From: Aaosphaeria pasadenensis | Lineage: Eukaryota > Ascomycota > Dothideomycetes > Pleosporales | Assembly: GCA_022813625.1 (NCBI GenBank) | Contig: JAKLMB010000022.1 | Location: forward strand, 248,001 to 312,000 | DNA length: 64,000 nt | Reading direction: 5' to 3' | Shown here: one piece after another, positions 54,443 to 64,000 of the stretch | Numbering within the stretch: the first letter of the stretch is position 1 | Layout: each line of letters starts with the position of its first letter | Translations under genes and position numbers: made by a program | The notes under the pieces: model-generated | The model's input: the letters and a program-made list of their open reading frames with translations, nothing else | What the model was told of the DNA's origin: nothing | The model's database searches: none

Positions 54443-56814
54443 TCAAACTCGCCCTAGTTCTCCAAGCTTACCCATCAACAGTGCTTCAACTTTGTCGCCC
54501 TTCTTTGCACTCTGTTCTCCAGCGGGCATGCACAGCAATGCATTTGCCCCTTTGAAAGACCCAATGCGTGAGCTGCGCTGACCACCCGTGCTACTAGCAT
54601 ACAAGATCCCATCGTTCTTGATAGCCAGGATAGCACGGTGATACTCTGGCCTCTGTCGATCGAGGCGTATATCCTCCTCGAGGACAGCCTTGACCCTTGT
54701 CAAACCAGCAGGGGATATTCCACTCGCCTGGTGTAAACTTGGCAGGACGAACAGATGGAACGTCACCACTGCGGATGCGGGGTTACCTGGGAGGGAAAAG
54801 ATGACTTTGTCGGTGCGAGCTCCGGATGCGTCTTTGATGGGCACTGTGGCAAACGTAGCGGGTTTTCCAGGTTTCATATTTACTCGTCCGAAGTGGATTG
54901 TGCCACCCAGGGAACGCTCGATCGTCGGTTTTAGTAGATCGAGCTCGCCCATGGAAACACCACCAGAGGTTATAATGACATCAACCTTCCGCATAGCTTC
55001 GCGAAGGGTTTGCTCCAGAGAACCGGGCCTGTGTTGCTGTTAGTGTTGCAATTGTGGTTGGCACAGAATACTGACTTGTCTGATGCTATGCCGAGGTCAA
55101 TTGCCTCGAAACCATGGCTTTTCACAGCCGTGAGCAATGTTGGCCTGTTTGTATCGCGAACTTCGCCCAGCTTTAGAGCACCAGGTCTATCATGCGGGAT
55201 GATCTCGTCGCCTGTGCTCAAAACACCGACAATGGGTTTCTTGTACACAGACACCTCAGAAGTGCCCACAGATGCGAGTAAACCGAATTCACCACCGAAG
55301 ATGGTGATTCCTTCGCCCTTCTTCATGATAATGTCATCCACTTTGACATCGCTGCCAACTTCACGCACGTTCTCGCTGGACTTGATGTCATCAGTCAGAA
55401 TCTCAATCTCTTTCTCTTCCTTCCCATCTTCCGTCTGGGATTTCAGGACGGTGTCTTCAACCATGATAACAGCATCCGCGCCGGGAGGGAGTGGAGCGCC
55501 CGTGGTGATTCGAGCAATTTCCCCTTCCTTTAGTTCCGGAACCTCTCCAGCTTGGGCGTGGGAGATAAGCGCGACAGGATAAACGCCTTTAACAAACTTC
55601 CCAGATGGGGGGATCTTCACTGCGTAGCCATCTACAATACTTGCTCTGAAGGCTGGAACAGATTCCTCTGCTTTGACATCCTCAGCTAGGACGTGCCCAC
55701 CTATATCCAGGTTGACAGGAACCTTGTGGACAATTGGGGCAGGAGTGTGCTGTGCAATCAGCTTGAGCGCATCGTCGACTGGGATCATCGGGTAAGGTGA
55801 GCTTCGATATCGACGTGTGGGTCCTGCATTTGGGTCGTTGGATTGTGGTCGTTCATCTGGATGAGTATGAGCCCTTGGAACGGCGTGCCCGCCGTGGCCG
55901 TGTGAATGGCCATGGCCATGATGATGGTGGTGGTTATGGCCGCAGCCTCCAGTATGAGATGCTATAACATCTTAGTGCATTCCTGATTGAATGTGCAATT
56001 TCACCCATGAGTACCTTGAGCTGAAGATTTAGAACTAACCCCCGCGTCCTTTTCGAGCTTCTCAACACCTCCAGTGTGCAAGGGACGTGACTCTGCCCCA
56101 GCTACCTGGATACAGGCATGAGGTAGAAGCTTGAGAACAGCCTCTAAATTCTCTTTGGCACCCTTTGGGGATCCCGGAAGTGTCAAAATGAGCGATGACT
56201 TCCGAGTGCCAGCCACCGGCCTCGCCATTAATGCAACTGCTTAGTGTGAGTACCCCGCTAGAACGATGTGAAGGAATACATACAAGGCGTCACAGACAGC
56301 GAAGATGCGAGCATGCCATGCCTGACCCTTTTTAGTATCATTTGTTTGTATAATGAGAACTAGGAACATACACTAATCCGGGGGCCTGTTTATCCAGGAG
56401 CATTGAGACAGCCTGAACCAACACGTCAGATCTTGTAACACATAACATGGACTCGGCGCTAACCTCTGGGGTGACATCTTTCACTGCGAAACCGGTACCA
56501 CCACTGGTAACGATGAGGTTAATAGGGTTTTCACTGTCTGACCAAGCTTTAATAGTCTTCTGGATGTCTATGATGCTGTCTGGCACAATTGCAGTGCTAG
56601 CAACATTCCATTGATCGTTACCAAGATTTTGAAATACCTCCTTCAGAATAGGAATACATTTGTCGGTGGAGGAATCCTTGGACGCTGTCTCTGAGACGAT
56701 GAGAATCGCAGCCTTCAATTTGGAGTCGGTCATGTTGCGAGTGGTTGACAATGTTGTGTTCCGGAGCATGCGGGATGGCACGTCTGAGGTACATATGCTA
56801 TCTTGATCGGTCAT
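54443..56814 (-). CDS. cnxE: Molybdenum cofactor synthesis protein, gephyrin/CnxE-type fusion
   Basis: Adenylates molybdopterin (G domain) and inserts molybdate (E domain). Exons on the minus strand: 56464-56814, 56372-56412, 56284-56327, 56015-56236, 55076-55961 and 54443-55028; 709 residues from the first Met (682 from the Met at 56733). G domain (MogA-like) to about residue 220: AILIVSETASKD, NLIVTSGGTGFAVKDVTPE, ILTLPGSPKGAKENL. E domain (MoeA-like): PVNLDIGGHVLAEDV, FRASIVDGYAV, ARITTGAPLPPGADAV, VGVLSTGDEI, DVIITSGGVSMGELD and IFSLPGNPASAVVTF. The domains are joined by a linker with about 14 His (GHNHHHHHGHGHSHGHGGH). The fourth to sixth joins are in frame by motif continuity; exons 2 and 3 are only 41 and 44 nt. 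Nitrate reductase and other molybdoenzymes depend on this product. Confidence 0.95.
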
Positions 56815-57127
56815 AGTTCGGCCTAGCTAGAGCTTCGGATTTGGTACGGATTGTGGTTGTCTGTCATCATAAAAGGCAATGTTTAAATATTCTATTTTCC
56901 CTATGCGCCGTTGCTGAATGATGAACCCTACTATCCCGCTCATGATACATGGATATTACAAAAATCCCTATGTACATCGTACAATCTCCACACGAACTCT
57001 TTGCGACCGCGATCAAATCTGCGTCTGAGCGCGTTTTCTCCCTTCGTACACCTTATTGACCAGCCCATCATACCTGGGCATCTGGGGCGACATTGTATTG
57101 CTAGATATTTCAGTCGCATTTGGCCAC
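56815..57127. other. Intergenic (cnxE upstream / vma16 3' flank)
   Basis: About 310 bp between two minus-strand genes. Short and AT-rich; nothing recognised. Confidence 0.4.
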
Positions 57128-57928
57128 CTATTCGAAATCTGGTGCATTGCTTTGAACCAGCAGACCAATGATCAATCCGAACAAGCCAAGAATAGAGCTA
57201 AAGATTTCGATAACCAAGATTTTCACGAATCTAAAGCGCGTTAGCATAGGCAACACTGACGAATTGATCCAGTCCTTACAGAGCAGGGTCTGCGGCGTCA
57301 GCCAAAGCCGCGCTGCTTCCGTTGATTCCTACAGATACACCGCAAATCAAGTTGCACATGCCCACCGTTATTCCGGCCCAGAACAGAGCGTAACCAGTGT
57401 AGTAGTTTCGGGGCGAGTACAACTGCTCGGGATCGGCGATGTTGTTGAGCTTCGAAGAGAAGATGATGGCCATGATGACACCGTAGATGGCGACGACCTC
57501 GCAAAAGATAATGGAAATAAGGTTCTTCGTCCGAATCCTAGGGGCCTTGACACCACCACCGACGATAGAGACTCCAGTCGTGAAGATTCCCCTGCTGATC
57601 GTTAGTTCCGAAGCTTGACGCCATCGTACAATAGGCATACCATGCTGAACCAACAACTGAAAGGCCGATGCAAAGGCCTATGCCCAAACTCGCCCAGGTA
57701 TAAGGTGAAACGGACTCCAGAAATTGGCCGACCTATTTCAGTCAGTACTAGACAATCGTTACGGGCGCGTGATGAGGTTATGTACGTTGAAAGCTTCGCC
57801 CTCGCCATTGAACAGCATGTCTGTTGTCAGGGTCAGTAACTGCTTGCACCGTGAATTAGTGCCTACTCACACAAGCCGACAACTCCCAGCGCAGCAGCCG
57901 CACCACCAGTACCATATGTGAGAGACAT
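57128..57928 (-). CDS. vma16: V-type ATPase proteolipid subunit c''
   Basis: Membrane rotor subunit of the vacuolar H+-ATPase Vo ring. Five exons on the minus strand: 57871-57928, 57786-57820 (35 nt), 57641-57732, 57280-57591 and 57128-57230; 199 residues. Four hydrophobic helices are visible. Landmark segments are [40 protein letters not shown] and [20 protein letters not shown], the last with the proton-carrying Glu of the c'' family. The C-terminal helix is [20 protein letters not shown], then [12 protein letters not shown]. All joins are in phase with GT...AG introns of 49-54 nt. The N-terminus is short, as in other filamentous fungi, lacking the extra helix of yeast Vma16. Confidence 0.96.
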
Positions 57929-58165
57929 GATCAACGAAAAAGCTTGGGAAGCAGATAGACGGCGAAAGTGGCGTTTCGGGAGCTCTACTTGGGAGATGGA
58001 AGCATGGGAAGCTGATGATGACTTCGCCAAGCAATTGAGCCGCTAGCGCGATTCCCTCTTAGTCACCTCCCCGCCGCGACCTCGTAACACCGAACGCCTC
58101 CATTGCGTATCGCACGTACACCAACATCGGATCTGTTCACATCAAGCACTTCGACGACCTTCACC

Positions 58166-58628
58166 ATGGCTGACGCAAAGTACTATGAGCTCTACCGCCG
58201 AAGCAGGTACTATTTTACCTCGCCCCAGATCAGAGTATAATGAACCTCGGCTAACTCCAACAGCTTGGGCGGTGCTCTTACGGATACCCTGGACAACTTG
58301 ATCACTGAACGTCGCATAGAGCCGCAACTTGCTATGAAGATTCTAGCAAACTTCGATAAGGCTGTGGCAGAGGTTTTGGCAGACAAGGTCAAGAGCCGGT
58401 TGACTTTCAAGGTTGGTCCTCCCATTTCTTTGATCACTGTTGCCTTCCGACGCCGCCATTGCTAATACCAGTGTTAAGGGTCACCTCGATACTTACCGAT
58501 TCTGCGACGATGTCTGGACTTTCATTATTAAGGATATCAACTTCAAGCTTGACAACACCAACACTATTCATGCAGACAGAGTCAAAATCGTCAGTTGTAG
58601 CTCGAAGGAACAGCAAGCGCGGATGTAA
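58166..58628 (+). CDS. toa2: Transcription initiation factor IIA gamma subunit (Toa2)
   Basis: Small subunit of TFIIA, which stabilises TBP on the TATA element in the nucleus. Three exons: 58166-58206, 58264-58411 and 58479-58628; 112 residues. It begins [20 protein letters not shown] and continues [20 protein letters not shown], with a four-helix N-terminus and a beta-barrel C-terminal half ([40 protein letters not shown]). Donor sites are GTACTA and GTTGGT, both weak, but the protein is continuous with the family across them. It is divergent from vma16, with 237 bp between the start codons. Confidence 0.95.
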
Positions 58629-59394
58629 GCACAACGGCTGGTGACAGAATGTTTGAGGGAGAGGAAGAGATTGGTGGAAAGTCTTGCAATTACCCAGAGT
58701 TGGCACTGTGCCCCGATGGCTTTTGAAGCGCCAAAAGAACAATGGACCGTCTACAAGCGCGATAGTACGGAGCGATACGAAGGATACTCTTTGGAAAGGC
58801 CTCCAATGGAATCAAATGGGAAAACGGCTGTGCAAGTGGAAGACCAGTCCGAATTTTTATGGTTGGCGTAAGGAGTATGTTATTCAGGTTCATGGATACC
58901 TCAGGCATGGCAAAGGCGTTCAGGGCTTGACTTGATGGACTTTCAATCTTTGAATTAGAATTTCCATATTCAGACCAGCATTCATGATTCGATCATGATT
59001 TTTGATAAGCTGTGGATGCGTATCTCAGGAATTATACTGTCTGTTGAACGTAGATGCACCCGCATTCGAACACGCGATTCATTAGTACCGTGTTTTCATA
59101 TGAACAAATGAAATAGTGCATTCATATACTTTGAGATCGTTGTATCGCTCCTTGGGAAGTCACTATTCATTGTCAAAAGAACTCCGCATGTACGAGTAGA
59201 ACTGAGTGTTCCAATGACATCCTCGTACATGCTTTCTAACTAGTGGACGGCGGAGTTGGGAGATCCGACCAGGTACCCGTAGCACGTCGAGCGGCAAGAG
59301 CCGAGAGCTGCAGGGGAACCTCACACCTCACATGTCGATTGACATCCTTTTGTCCTTGCAAGCTCCAACTTCACAACAGATATTCAGACCTCTT
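58629..59394. other. Intergenic
   Basis: The 3' flank of toa2 and upstream DNA of the EamA gene. Short frames (for example 58641-58871) show no recognisable domain and are probably UTR. Confidence 0.4.
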
Positions 59395-60099
59395 ATGTCT
59401 ACCACAAGGTCACAGCCTACGTGGCTGATTCTAGCAGTGGCTAGTGGAGGGTGTGCGGCGTTCAATGGCGTCTTTGCGAAACTGTAAGAACATTCTCCTG
59501 AACTTCCCCTTGAGCCCGCTGACGACATGGCAGAACAACAACTGAGCTCACGGCTTCGTGGGCGGGCGCCATAGCGAAGGCATTCTCCCTCGATGCAGAT
59601 AATAAAGTCGTTGAATACGCCATCCGGGCTGTAAGTCAACGCTCAGGCTCGCTCATACCCTGGCATTGCCATTGACATCGCCCAGCTGTTCTTCGCCCTG
59701 AACCTCGTCTTCAACGCAGTGATGTGGGGATTATTTACACGGGCTCTTACCCTAGCATCTTCCACTGTGCGTGTGAGTGTGATAAATACCTCAGCGAACT
59801 TCATGATTACCGCGGTCCTTGGAGCCCTCATCTTTTCCGAGACGTTACCAGGCTTATGGTGGGTTGGCGCCTCACTCCTGGTTGCTGGCAGTGTTATCAT
59901 CGGAAGAAGAGAGGAGGGTAACAAAGCTGGTGGGGAAGCTACTACAGTGACCGAGCCGTTGATTGAGGGGACCAACGATGCAGATTCTAGGTTCAAAGAC
60001 GAGGATGAGTCGGACAATCATAATGGACTGGAGCTCAACACTGTCAATGATCCCGACGGCGAAAGATCAACGGATGACGAGGATGCCACCTTGAAATAA
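59395..60099 (+). CDS. EamA/DMT-type small membrane protein, TMEM42-like
   Basis: Three exons: 59395-59483, 59534-59630 and 59686-60099; 199 residues. About five hydrophobic helices make half of a drug/metabolite-transporter fold: WLILAVASGGCAAFNGVFAK at the N-terminus, FFALNLVFNAVMWGLFTRAL, a helix with VSVINTSANFMITAVLGALI, and GLWWVGASLLVAGSVIIG at the end. SASANF-like NTSANF and LGALIFSE are typical EamA segments. A 50-60 residue acidic cytoplasmic tail follows (DADSRFKDEDESDNHNG). It resembles TMEM42-type single-EamA proteins of unknown substrate. Both introns are ~50 nt GTAAG...CAG and join in frame. Confidence 0.85.
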
Positions 60100-61041
60100 T
60101 CAATCGAATCGTCTTGCGACCGACAGATGTTTTGTGTATGACTGGACCAAACCTTGCACTCTGTGATCATGCTGAAATTGGTTGTGATGACGATTGCTCA
60201 TCCTAGTCGAAACTGATCTTGCATGACAGTGAGTCGACTTGCTCTTGAAAAGAATATTCGAAATGCTTAATGAAGCTCTTGCAACGCCAGAGATTGTGTT
60301 GGGCTTTTCAATTGTCAAGAGGTGTGGCAAGCACCGTCCCAACGCCTGGAGAGGATTTACCACCTACGTTTGAAATACCATCACTTCATTTCCATCTTTG
60401 CTCCCCTGCTGCATTTTCATCGGTTGCTATCGTCAATGTTGCGGTACCAACGGAGGGACTGAGTTATCTACAGAGCATCACCGTATCCCCATCGTCAATC
60501 CCACGAGAAGTGCAAATGCGCTTGCATGACTTCTTTGGTCATTTGAATAAACTCTGTAGTGAAGCGCAATCAAGCTACCACCTTCGATTGTGTTCTACCA
60601 CAACCTACTTTACCAGACTTTACCTCTCGCGCAATCTCTCGCGCCCGCTCTCTCACCTTCACCTACCCTCGCTCCCTCGTTTCCCTCTATTTAAAGTCCC
60701 CGCCCCCTCCCCTCCTACCTATCCTCTCTTCCTACACCTCCAACGCGCAACCTTTTCAACAACCCTTTCGTCTTTGCGACGTTGCCATTGAAACAGCCTT
60801 CCACGCTGATATTCGGTATCCAAAGCCGATACCACGGAAACCGCTTGTTGTAGGCGGCTTTCGCTCACTCACTTGAGTCTTCGCTCGCTTCAGAGTAGGT
60901 ACAACTTCACTTCATTCTGCCATCCCCTTCCCAGTAACTAAACCCCGAGACATAGTTCTCATTCAAACATAACTTGTCCTACATTCACATAACAGCATCA
61001 CCTATAGCGTTGCGGACATAAGGTGGAGCTGCCTCGCCGCA
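60100..61041. promoter_or_regulatory. Upstream region and long pyrimidine-rich leader
   Basis: Noncoding. The stretch from about 60590 to 60790 is strongly C/T-rich (CTCCCTCG..., CCCCTCCC), typical of a promoter core or long 5' leader. An open frame through it is compositional noise. Confidence 0.4.
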
Positions 61042-63342
61042 ATGTCTGTCGCGTCCGCACCTGAGTTGGGCCGCGGCAGGTCTCCAAGCAGCGTCCTCAC
61101 TTCCGAGGCTTTCTACTCTGCTTCTAGTCCCGAATCCCAACACTCTGGGCTCAGTGACGGACGGCTCAGTGACGGACACGTCGAGCCTGATAATGTCGCC
61201 AACGATGTGGAAGACGAGTTTGCTGCAGCTCTCACCACACTCAGCATCGCCAACGCGGGTGTGGACCCACGTAACACACATCGCTTGATAGTGGCAGGCA
61301 ATGTGAACTTCGACAAAGAGGTGTCTTATGACCCGCAAGAGAAAATCATCATTCTCAACTATGATACGAGAAAGACTCACGATTCTGCATTCGCCCACGA
61401 GCAGATCCAGCGTTTCAGCATTAGGCGTTCTCAATCTCTGAAAGTCCAGCTTAACGTCTTCGCTGGACCGCGCCTCCCACTCTTGCTCATGGTGAAGGAT
61501 TGGATTGCTGAGTCACTGGGAGATCACATGGGCACTGTTAAGCACTTGCAACTTGTGATTGTACGCTCCGGCGAATTCATCAATGGTCAGTGGCGAATCC
61601 CGGACATGGACCTTGAGCACTTCCCACCCCTGGTCCACTTCGTCCGTTCGATCCTAGAGGCCCTGCCAAACTACTTAAAAATCGAATGGGGTTGTACCTC
61701 CGCCTACGAGCGTGCTCTGCGCACATACTACCATTCCAGAGCTGATCTCAATGCCACCATTGCCTATGAAGTCAACTGGAACGACGGCATCCAGGCCTTT
61801 TCTAAGGTTGTGGATAGGGAAACCTTATGGAGAATCGAGAAAGAATGTCGTTCACAGAGAGAGGATGCCCTGGGCATGAACCCCACGGCCGTTTCCTTTC
61901 AGCCTCGTCCATACATGAGGCGTCTTGGCTATTATCAAGCTCACCCATTTGAGCCCTTGAACTCCTTCCATGGGCAGCTGCATGAGGTTGATCGGCGTCG
62001 CGGCAGCTGGAATGGACATGGGGGTGACTATGTGTATGTACCTTTCGTCAACCATTCAGCTTCAGCAATGGTTGAACCCCATGGCCCAGGCTTCGCGCCC
62101 CCCATCCCACCGCCCCAAACGCAGCACGACTACGGCGTCCCTCTTCAATCGGTCCCTGATGGTCGGTTCAACGTACAACATGTCGGCCAACCAGCCCCGC
62201 CTCATCGAGGTGCTTACCCGATTTATTACCTCAACCAAGAGCAACGTCCACATGGAATGAGGGGCAGAACTGCAGCATATCCGACTGGAGAACCAAGCAG
62301 CCATCCCCAGAACTACAGGAGAGCTACTAGGAACAGCCGTAGAGGCTCAAACCTTCTGGATGATACCCTCCAGGGCGGTCACCGGAATGGTCAAAACGGT
62401 CAACAGCATGGCCCTCGGAATGGTCGCCAGAATGGTCACCAAATCGGCTATCAGAGTAGCCGCCACATCGGATATCAGAATGACCGCAACAACATGTATC
62501 AGAATGGCCCACCGAACGTTTACCAGAGTGGCTATCAGAATGGCTATTGGCACGGGCCACAGAATGGCTATCAGAATGGCAATCGTAACGGTCCACGAAA
62601 TGGCTACGAGAATGGCCGCCGAAGTGATATGAGCGATGGCGGATTTCGAAACCCTGGATACCCAATCGATCATCACGGTCACGAACCCTTCGCCAGGTCT
62701 CCCTTTGGAAATGTAAACATGATGCCCAGCAATGCCAGCTACACCCCCACCGATCTCTACAAGCTCGCGACTTTTAGCAATCCCCTCAGCCACGACAACC
62801 CCTTCTACGATGCCTACGCCGATTTCTACGCGATGGGACATGCTTATGCGACCGGCAATAATCTTCACCAGCGACGCACTGAAGCTCCATCTTTGTATGA
62901 TGCACCAGCCCATTACCTTGATCCAGCCTTTCAACTAGGACAAACCCCCCGGCCCGGTTCTCATCGTGAAGGTCAGTCACTTGACGCTGGCGCACCTCAC
63001 CCGCCAGATGACCTCTCCTTCCCAGGCTTGGGTGATGCTCCCGCCGGCCCCATGGAGACGGGCAGGCCTAAGAAATACAAGAACAGGAAGAGCAGGAAGG
63101 ACCTGCACATTGATACTTCTGCAACGGTTCCCATTCGCGACCAGTCAGAGGATAGTTCTATTCAGAGTGGACCTCTCGGTAGTCCTTTCGTTACTCCGCC
63201 TGAATACAATTACAGCTCCGGATCCCAAGGCCCTTCTCGCTTTTATGACACCGAACCATCGCCTCGCACGCCGGAGTCAACGCAAGCGGACCCGAATGCC
63301 CTCGAGCGCTTTCCCGACTTCGACCCCAACGTGCAGTTCTAG
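61042..63342 (+). CDS. Large low-complexity Asn/Gly-repeat protein
   Basis: Intronless, 766 residues. The N-terminal ~60 residues are disordered. Residues ~60-310 form a possibly globular domain (EFAAALTTLSIANAG, LIVAGNVNFDKEVSYDP, LLMVKDWIAESLGDHMGTVK, LPNYLKIEWGCTSAYERALR) with no recognised family. The rest is low-complexity. A run encoded by 62376-62625 has repeated NG dipeptides (GHRNGQNGQQHGPRNGRQNG, YQNGYWHGPQNGYQNGNRNG) from a 12-bp-like DNA unit CAGAATGGCTAT. The C-terminal part is Pro/Ser-rich with a basic patch (KKYKNRKSRK). The disordered Asn/Gln/Gly region resembles RNA-associated or phase-separating proteins, but that is inference. Confidence 0.75.
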   Translation: MSVASAPELGRGRSPSSVLTSEAFYSASSPESQHSGLSDGRLSDGHVEPDNVANDVEDEFAAALTTLSIANAGVDPRNTHRLIVAGNVNFDKEVSYDPQEKIIILNYDTRKTHDSAFAHEQIQRFSIRRSQSLKVQLNVFAGPRLPLLLMVKDWIAESLGDHMGTVKHLQLVIVRSGEFINGQWRIPDMDLEHFPPLVHFVRSILEALPNYLKIEWGCTSAYERALRTYYHSRADLNATIAYEVNWNDGIQAFSKVVDRETLWRIEKECRSQREDALGMNPTAVSFQPRPYMRRLGYYQAHPFEPLNSFHGQLHEVDRRRGSWNGHGGDYVYVPFVNHSASAMVEPHGPGFAPPIPPPQTQHDYGVPLQSVPDGRFNVQHVGQPAPPHRGAYPIYYLNQEQRPHGMRGRTAAYPTGEPSSHPQNYRRATRNSRRGSNLLDDTLQGGHRNGQNGQQHGPRNGRQNGHQIGYQSSRHIGYQNDRNNMYQNGPPNVYQSGYQNGYWHGPQNGYQNGNRNGPRNGYENGRRSDMSDGGFRNPGYPIDHHGHEPFARSPFGNVNMMPSNASYTPTDLYKLATFSNPLSHDNPFYDAYADFYAMGHAYATGNNLHQRRTEAPSLYDAPAHYLDPAFQLGQTPRPGSHREGQSLDAGAPHPPDDLSFPGLGDAPAGPMETGRPKKYKNRKSRKDLHIDTSATVPIRDQSEDSSIQSGPLGSPFVTPPEYNYSSGSQGPSRFYDTEPSPRTPESTQADPNALERFPDFDPNVQF
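62376..62625 (+). repeat. Degenerate 12-bp coding repeats (xxNG units)
   Basis: Roughly twenty imperfect copies of a 12-bp unit like TATCAGAATGGC encode YQNG/RNG/HQNG tetrapeptides. They have drifted at synonymous and nonsynonymous sites, suggesting expansion by slippage followed by mutation. Confidence 0.8.
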
Positions 63343-63871
63343 ATTTGTCGATGTGTGTGGAGTCAGACACGACCTTCATGAGTGCCACGACCATCATCTT
63401 GCCGTCCCCAGGCCTTTTTCTCTTCGAATTCACTGTGCTTTCTGGAGTTCGTATATGAGGTTTGTAACATGATTTTTTCTTTTCTTCTTTCACTTTTTCC
63501 TTTTCTCTTTTTCTCCGTCCCCTTTTCTGCCATCCCCTAATTGCACTATATACTTATACCCACAATCATGTATTATGACCTGGAGGAGTTGAAGGGGTGA
63601 CAGGGTGGACTGGAGTTGAGGATTGGAGGTTGGAGGATATTGAATGGGGGATACAGGGGGGTTGATGGAGTTTGCAAGTTGGAAGTTGATGATTGGGGGT
63701 TGGGGACGACAATCGGGTGAGGATGGCAAGGTTTCTGGTGTGTTTTGATAAGTTGTGCAAGATAAAATTGCGAAAACCGAGAAAACCGAGAAAAAATTGG
63801 AGAGGTCTTGTAAAATTCTATTCACTATGCACTCGTGATATGCCTATCAAACAGATCCGGACGTTTTCACC
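63343..63871. other. Intergenic, convergent 3' ends
   Basis: Between the repeat protein and the partial minus-strand gene. It contains a strongly T/C-rich tract (63474-63530) and a G/T-rich tract (63585-63730). No gene supported. Confidence 0.4.
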
Positions 63872-64000
63872 TCAGTGTAATCTCCGTAAGCCTTCCACTA
63901 TACCCCTCACCTCCTCCAGATCAACCCCCAAGCCATCTATAGCTTGCCTCTGCACCTCCTCGCTCTCGTCCAGGAATCTTTCAATTAGCTCTCCATCGAC
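63872..64000 (-). CDS. ddb1: C-terminus of a DDB1/CPSF-A family protein (partial)
   Basis: Partial at the right edge: 42 residues ending in TGA at 63872-63874. The sequence VDGELIERFLDESEEVQRQA followed by LGVDLEEVRGIVEGLRRLH matches the extreme C-terminus of damaged-DNA-binding protein 1 and its fungal homologues (I recall it ending E-E-L-T-R-I-H in animals). DDB1 is the adaptor of CUL4 ubiquitin ligases. The RSE1/CPSF-A paralogues share a related end, so the exact paralogue is not certain. The rest of the gene lies outside the window. Confidence 0.7.
   Translation of the reverse strand, partial: VDGELIERFLDESEEVQRQAIDGLGVDLEEVRGIVEGLRRLH

Noticed and set aside
60270..60791. 173-codon plus-strand frame upstream of the Asn/Gly-repeat gene
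   Set aside because: It runs through a C/T-rich promoter or leader tract; translation is Ser/Leu/Pro noise.

Overview
The window is nuclear DNA of a filamentous ascomycete (Pezizomycotina). It holds intron-bearing genes with short (about 50-60 nt) GT...AG introns, and gene families typical of that group: a HET-domain protein, a spherulin-4 protein, feruloyl esterase, FSH1 hydrolase, Mid2-like surface proteins and an Abp1 with fungal repeats. A Leotiomycete or neighbouring class would fit, but nothing in the sequence fixes the genus. I support 31 protein genes plus one gene cut by the right edge. I see no rRNA gene, no complete tRNA gene and no CRISPR array.

Left part (1-24.6 kb). Mostly housekeeping and conserved genes: Abp1 actin-patch adaptor (+), a 94-residue duplicated small protein (-), a 237-bp foldback MITE with TA target duplication, a Cys-rich single-pass membrane protein (-), a secreted kelch protein (-), an FSH1-type serine hydrolase (-), ribulose-phosphate 3-epimerase (-), a long protein with a C-terminal methyltransferase-like domain (+), LSm2 (+), a single-pass membrane protein (+), a DHA1-type MFS transporter (+) and a class I glutamine amidotransferase (-).

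Middle (24.6-53 kb). More accessory in character, with wide intergenic gaps: feruloyl esterase (+), HET-domain protein (+), a small inverted-repeat-flanked element, an FAD aromatic hydroxylase (-) divergent from a very intron-rich amidase (+), a spherulin-4 family protein (-), a possible mitochondrial protein with a HEPN-like RNLYAH motif (+), a Dal5-type MFS transporter (-), pirin (-), an F-box protein (+), a coiled-coil orphan (-) and a TDP2-like EEP phosphodiesterase (+).

Right part (53-64 kb). Dense and conserved: a second Cys-rich membrane protein (+), a gephyrin/CnxE molybdenum cofactor fusion (-) with a histidine-rich linker, V-ATPase subunit c'' (-), TFIIA gamma (+), a TMEM42-like EamA protein (+), a large Asn/Gly-repeat protein (+), and the C-terminus of a DDB1/CPSF-A family protein (-) running off the edge.

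I find no convincing multi-gene novel system. The most unusual items are the amidase gene (22-nt and 8-nt micro-exons plus a predicted GC-AG intron), the HEPN-like orphan, the His-rich gephyrin linker, the foldback MITE, and a 9-mer (TACGGAGTA or its complement) present nine times where about 0.5 is expected by chance.
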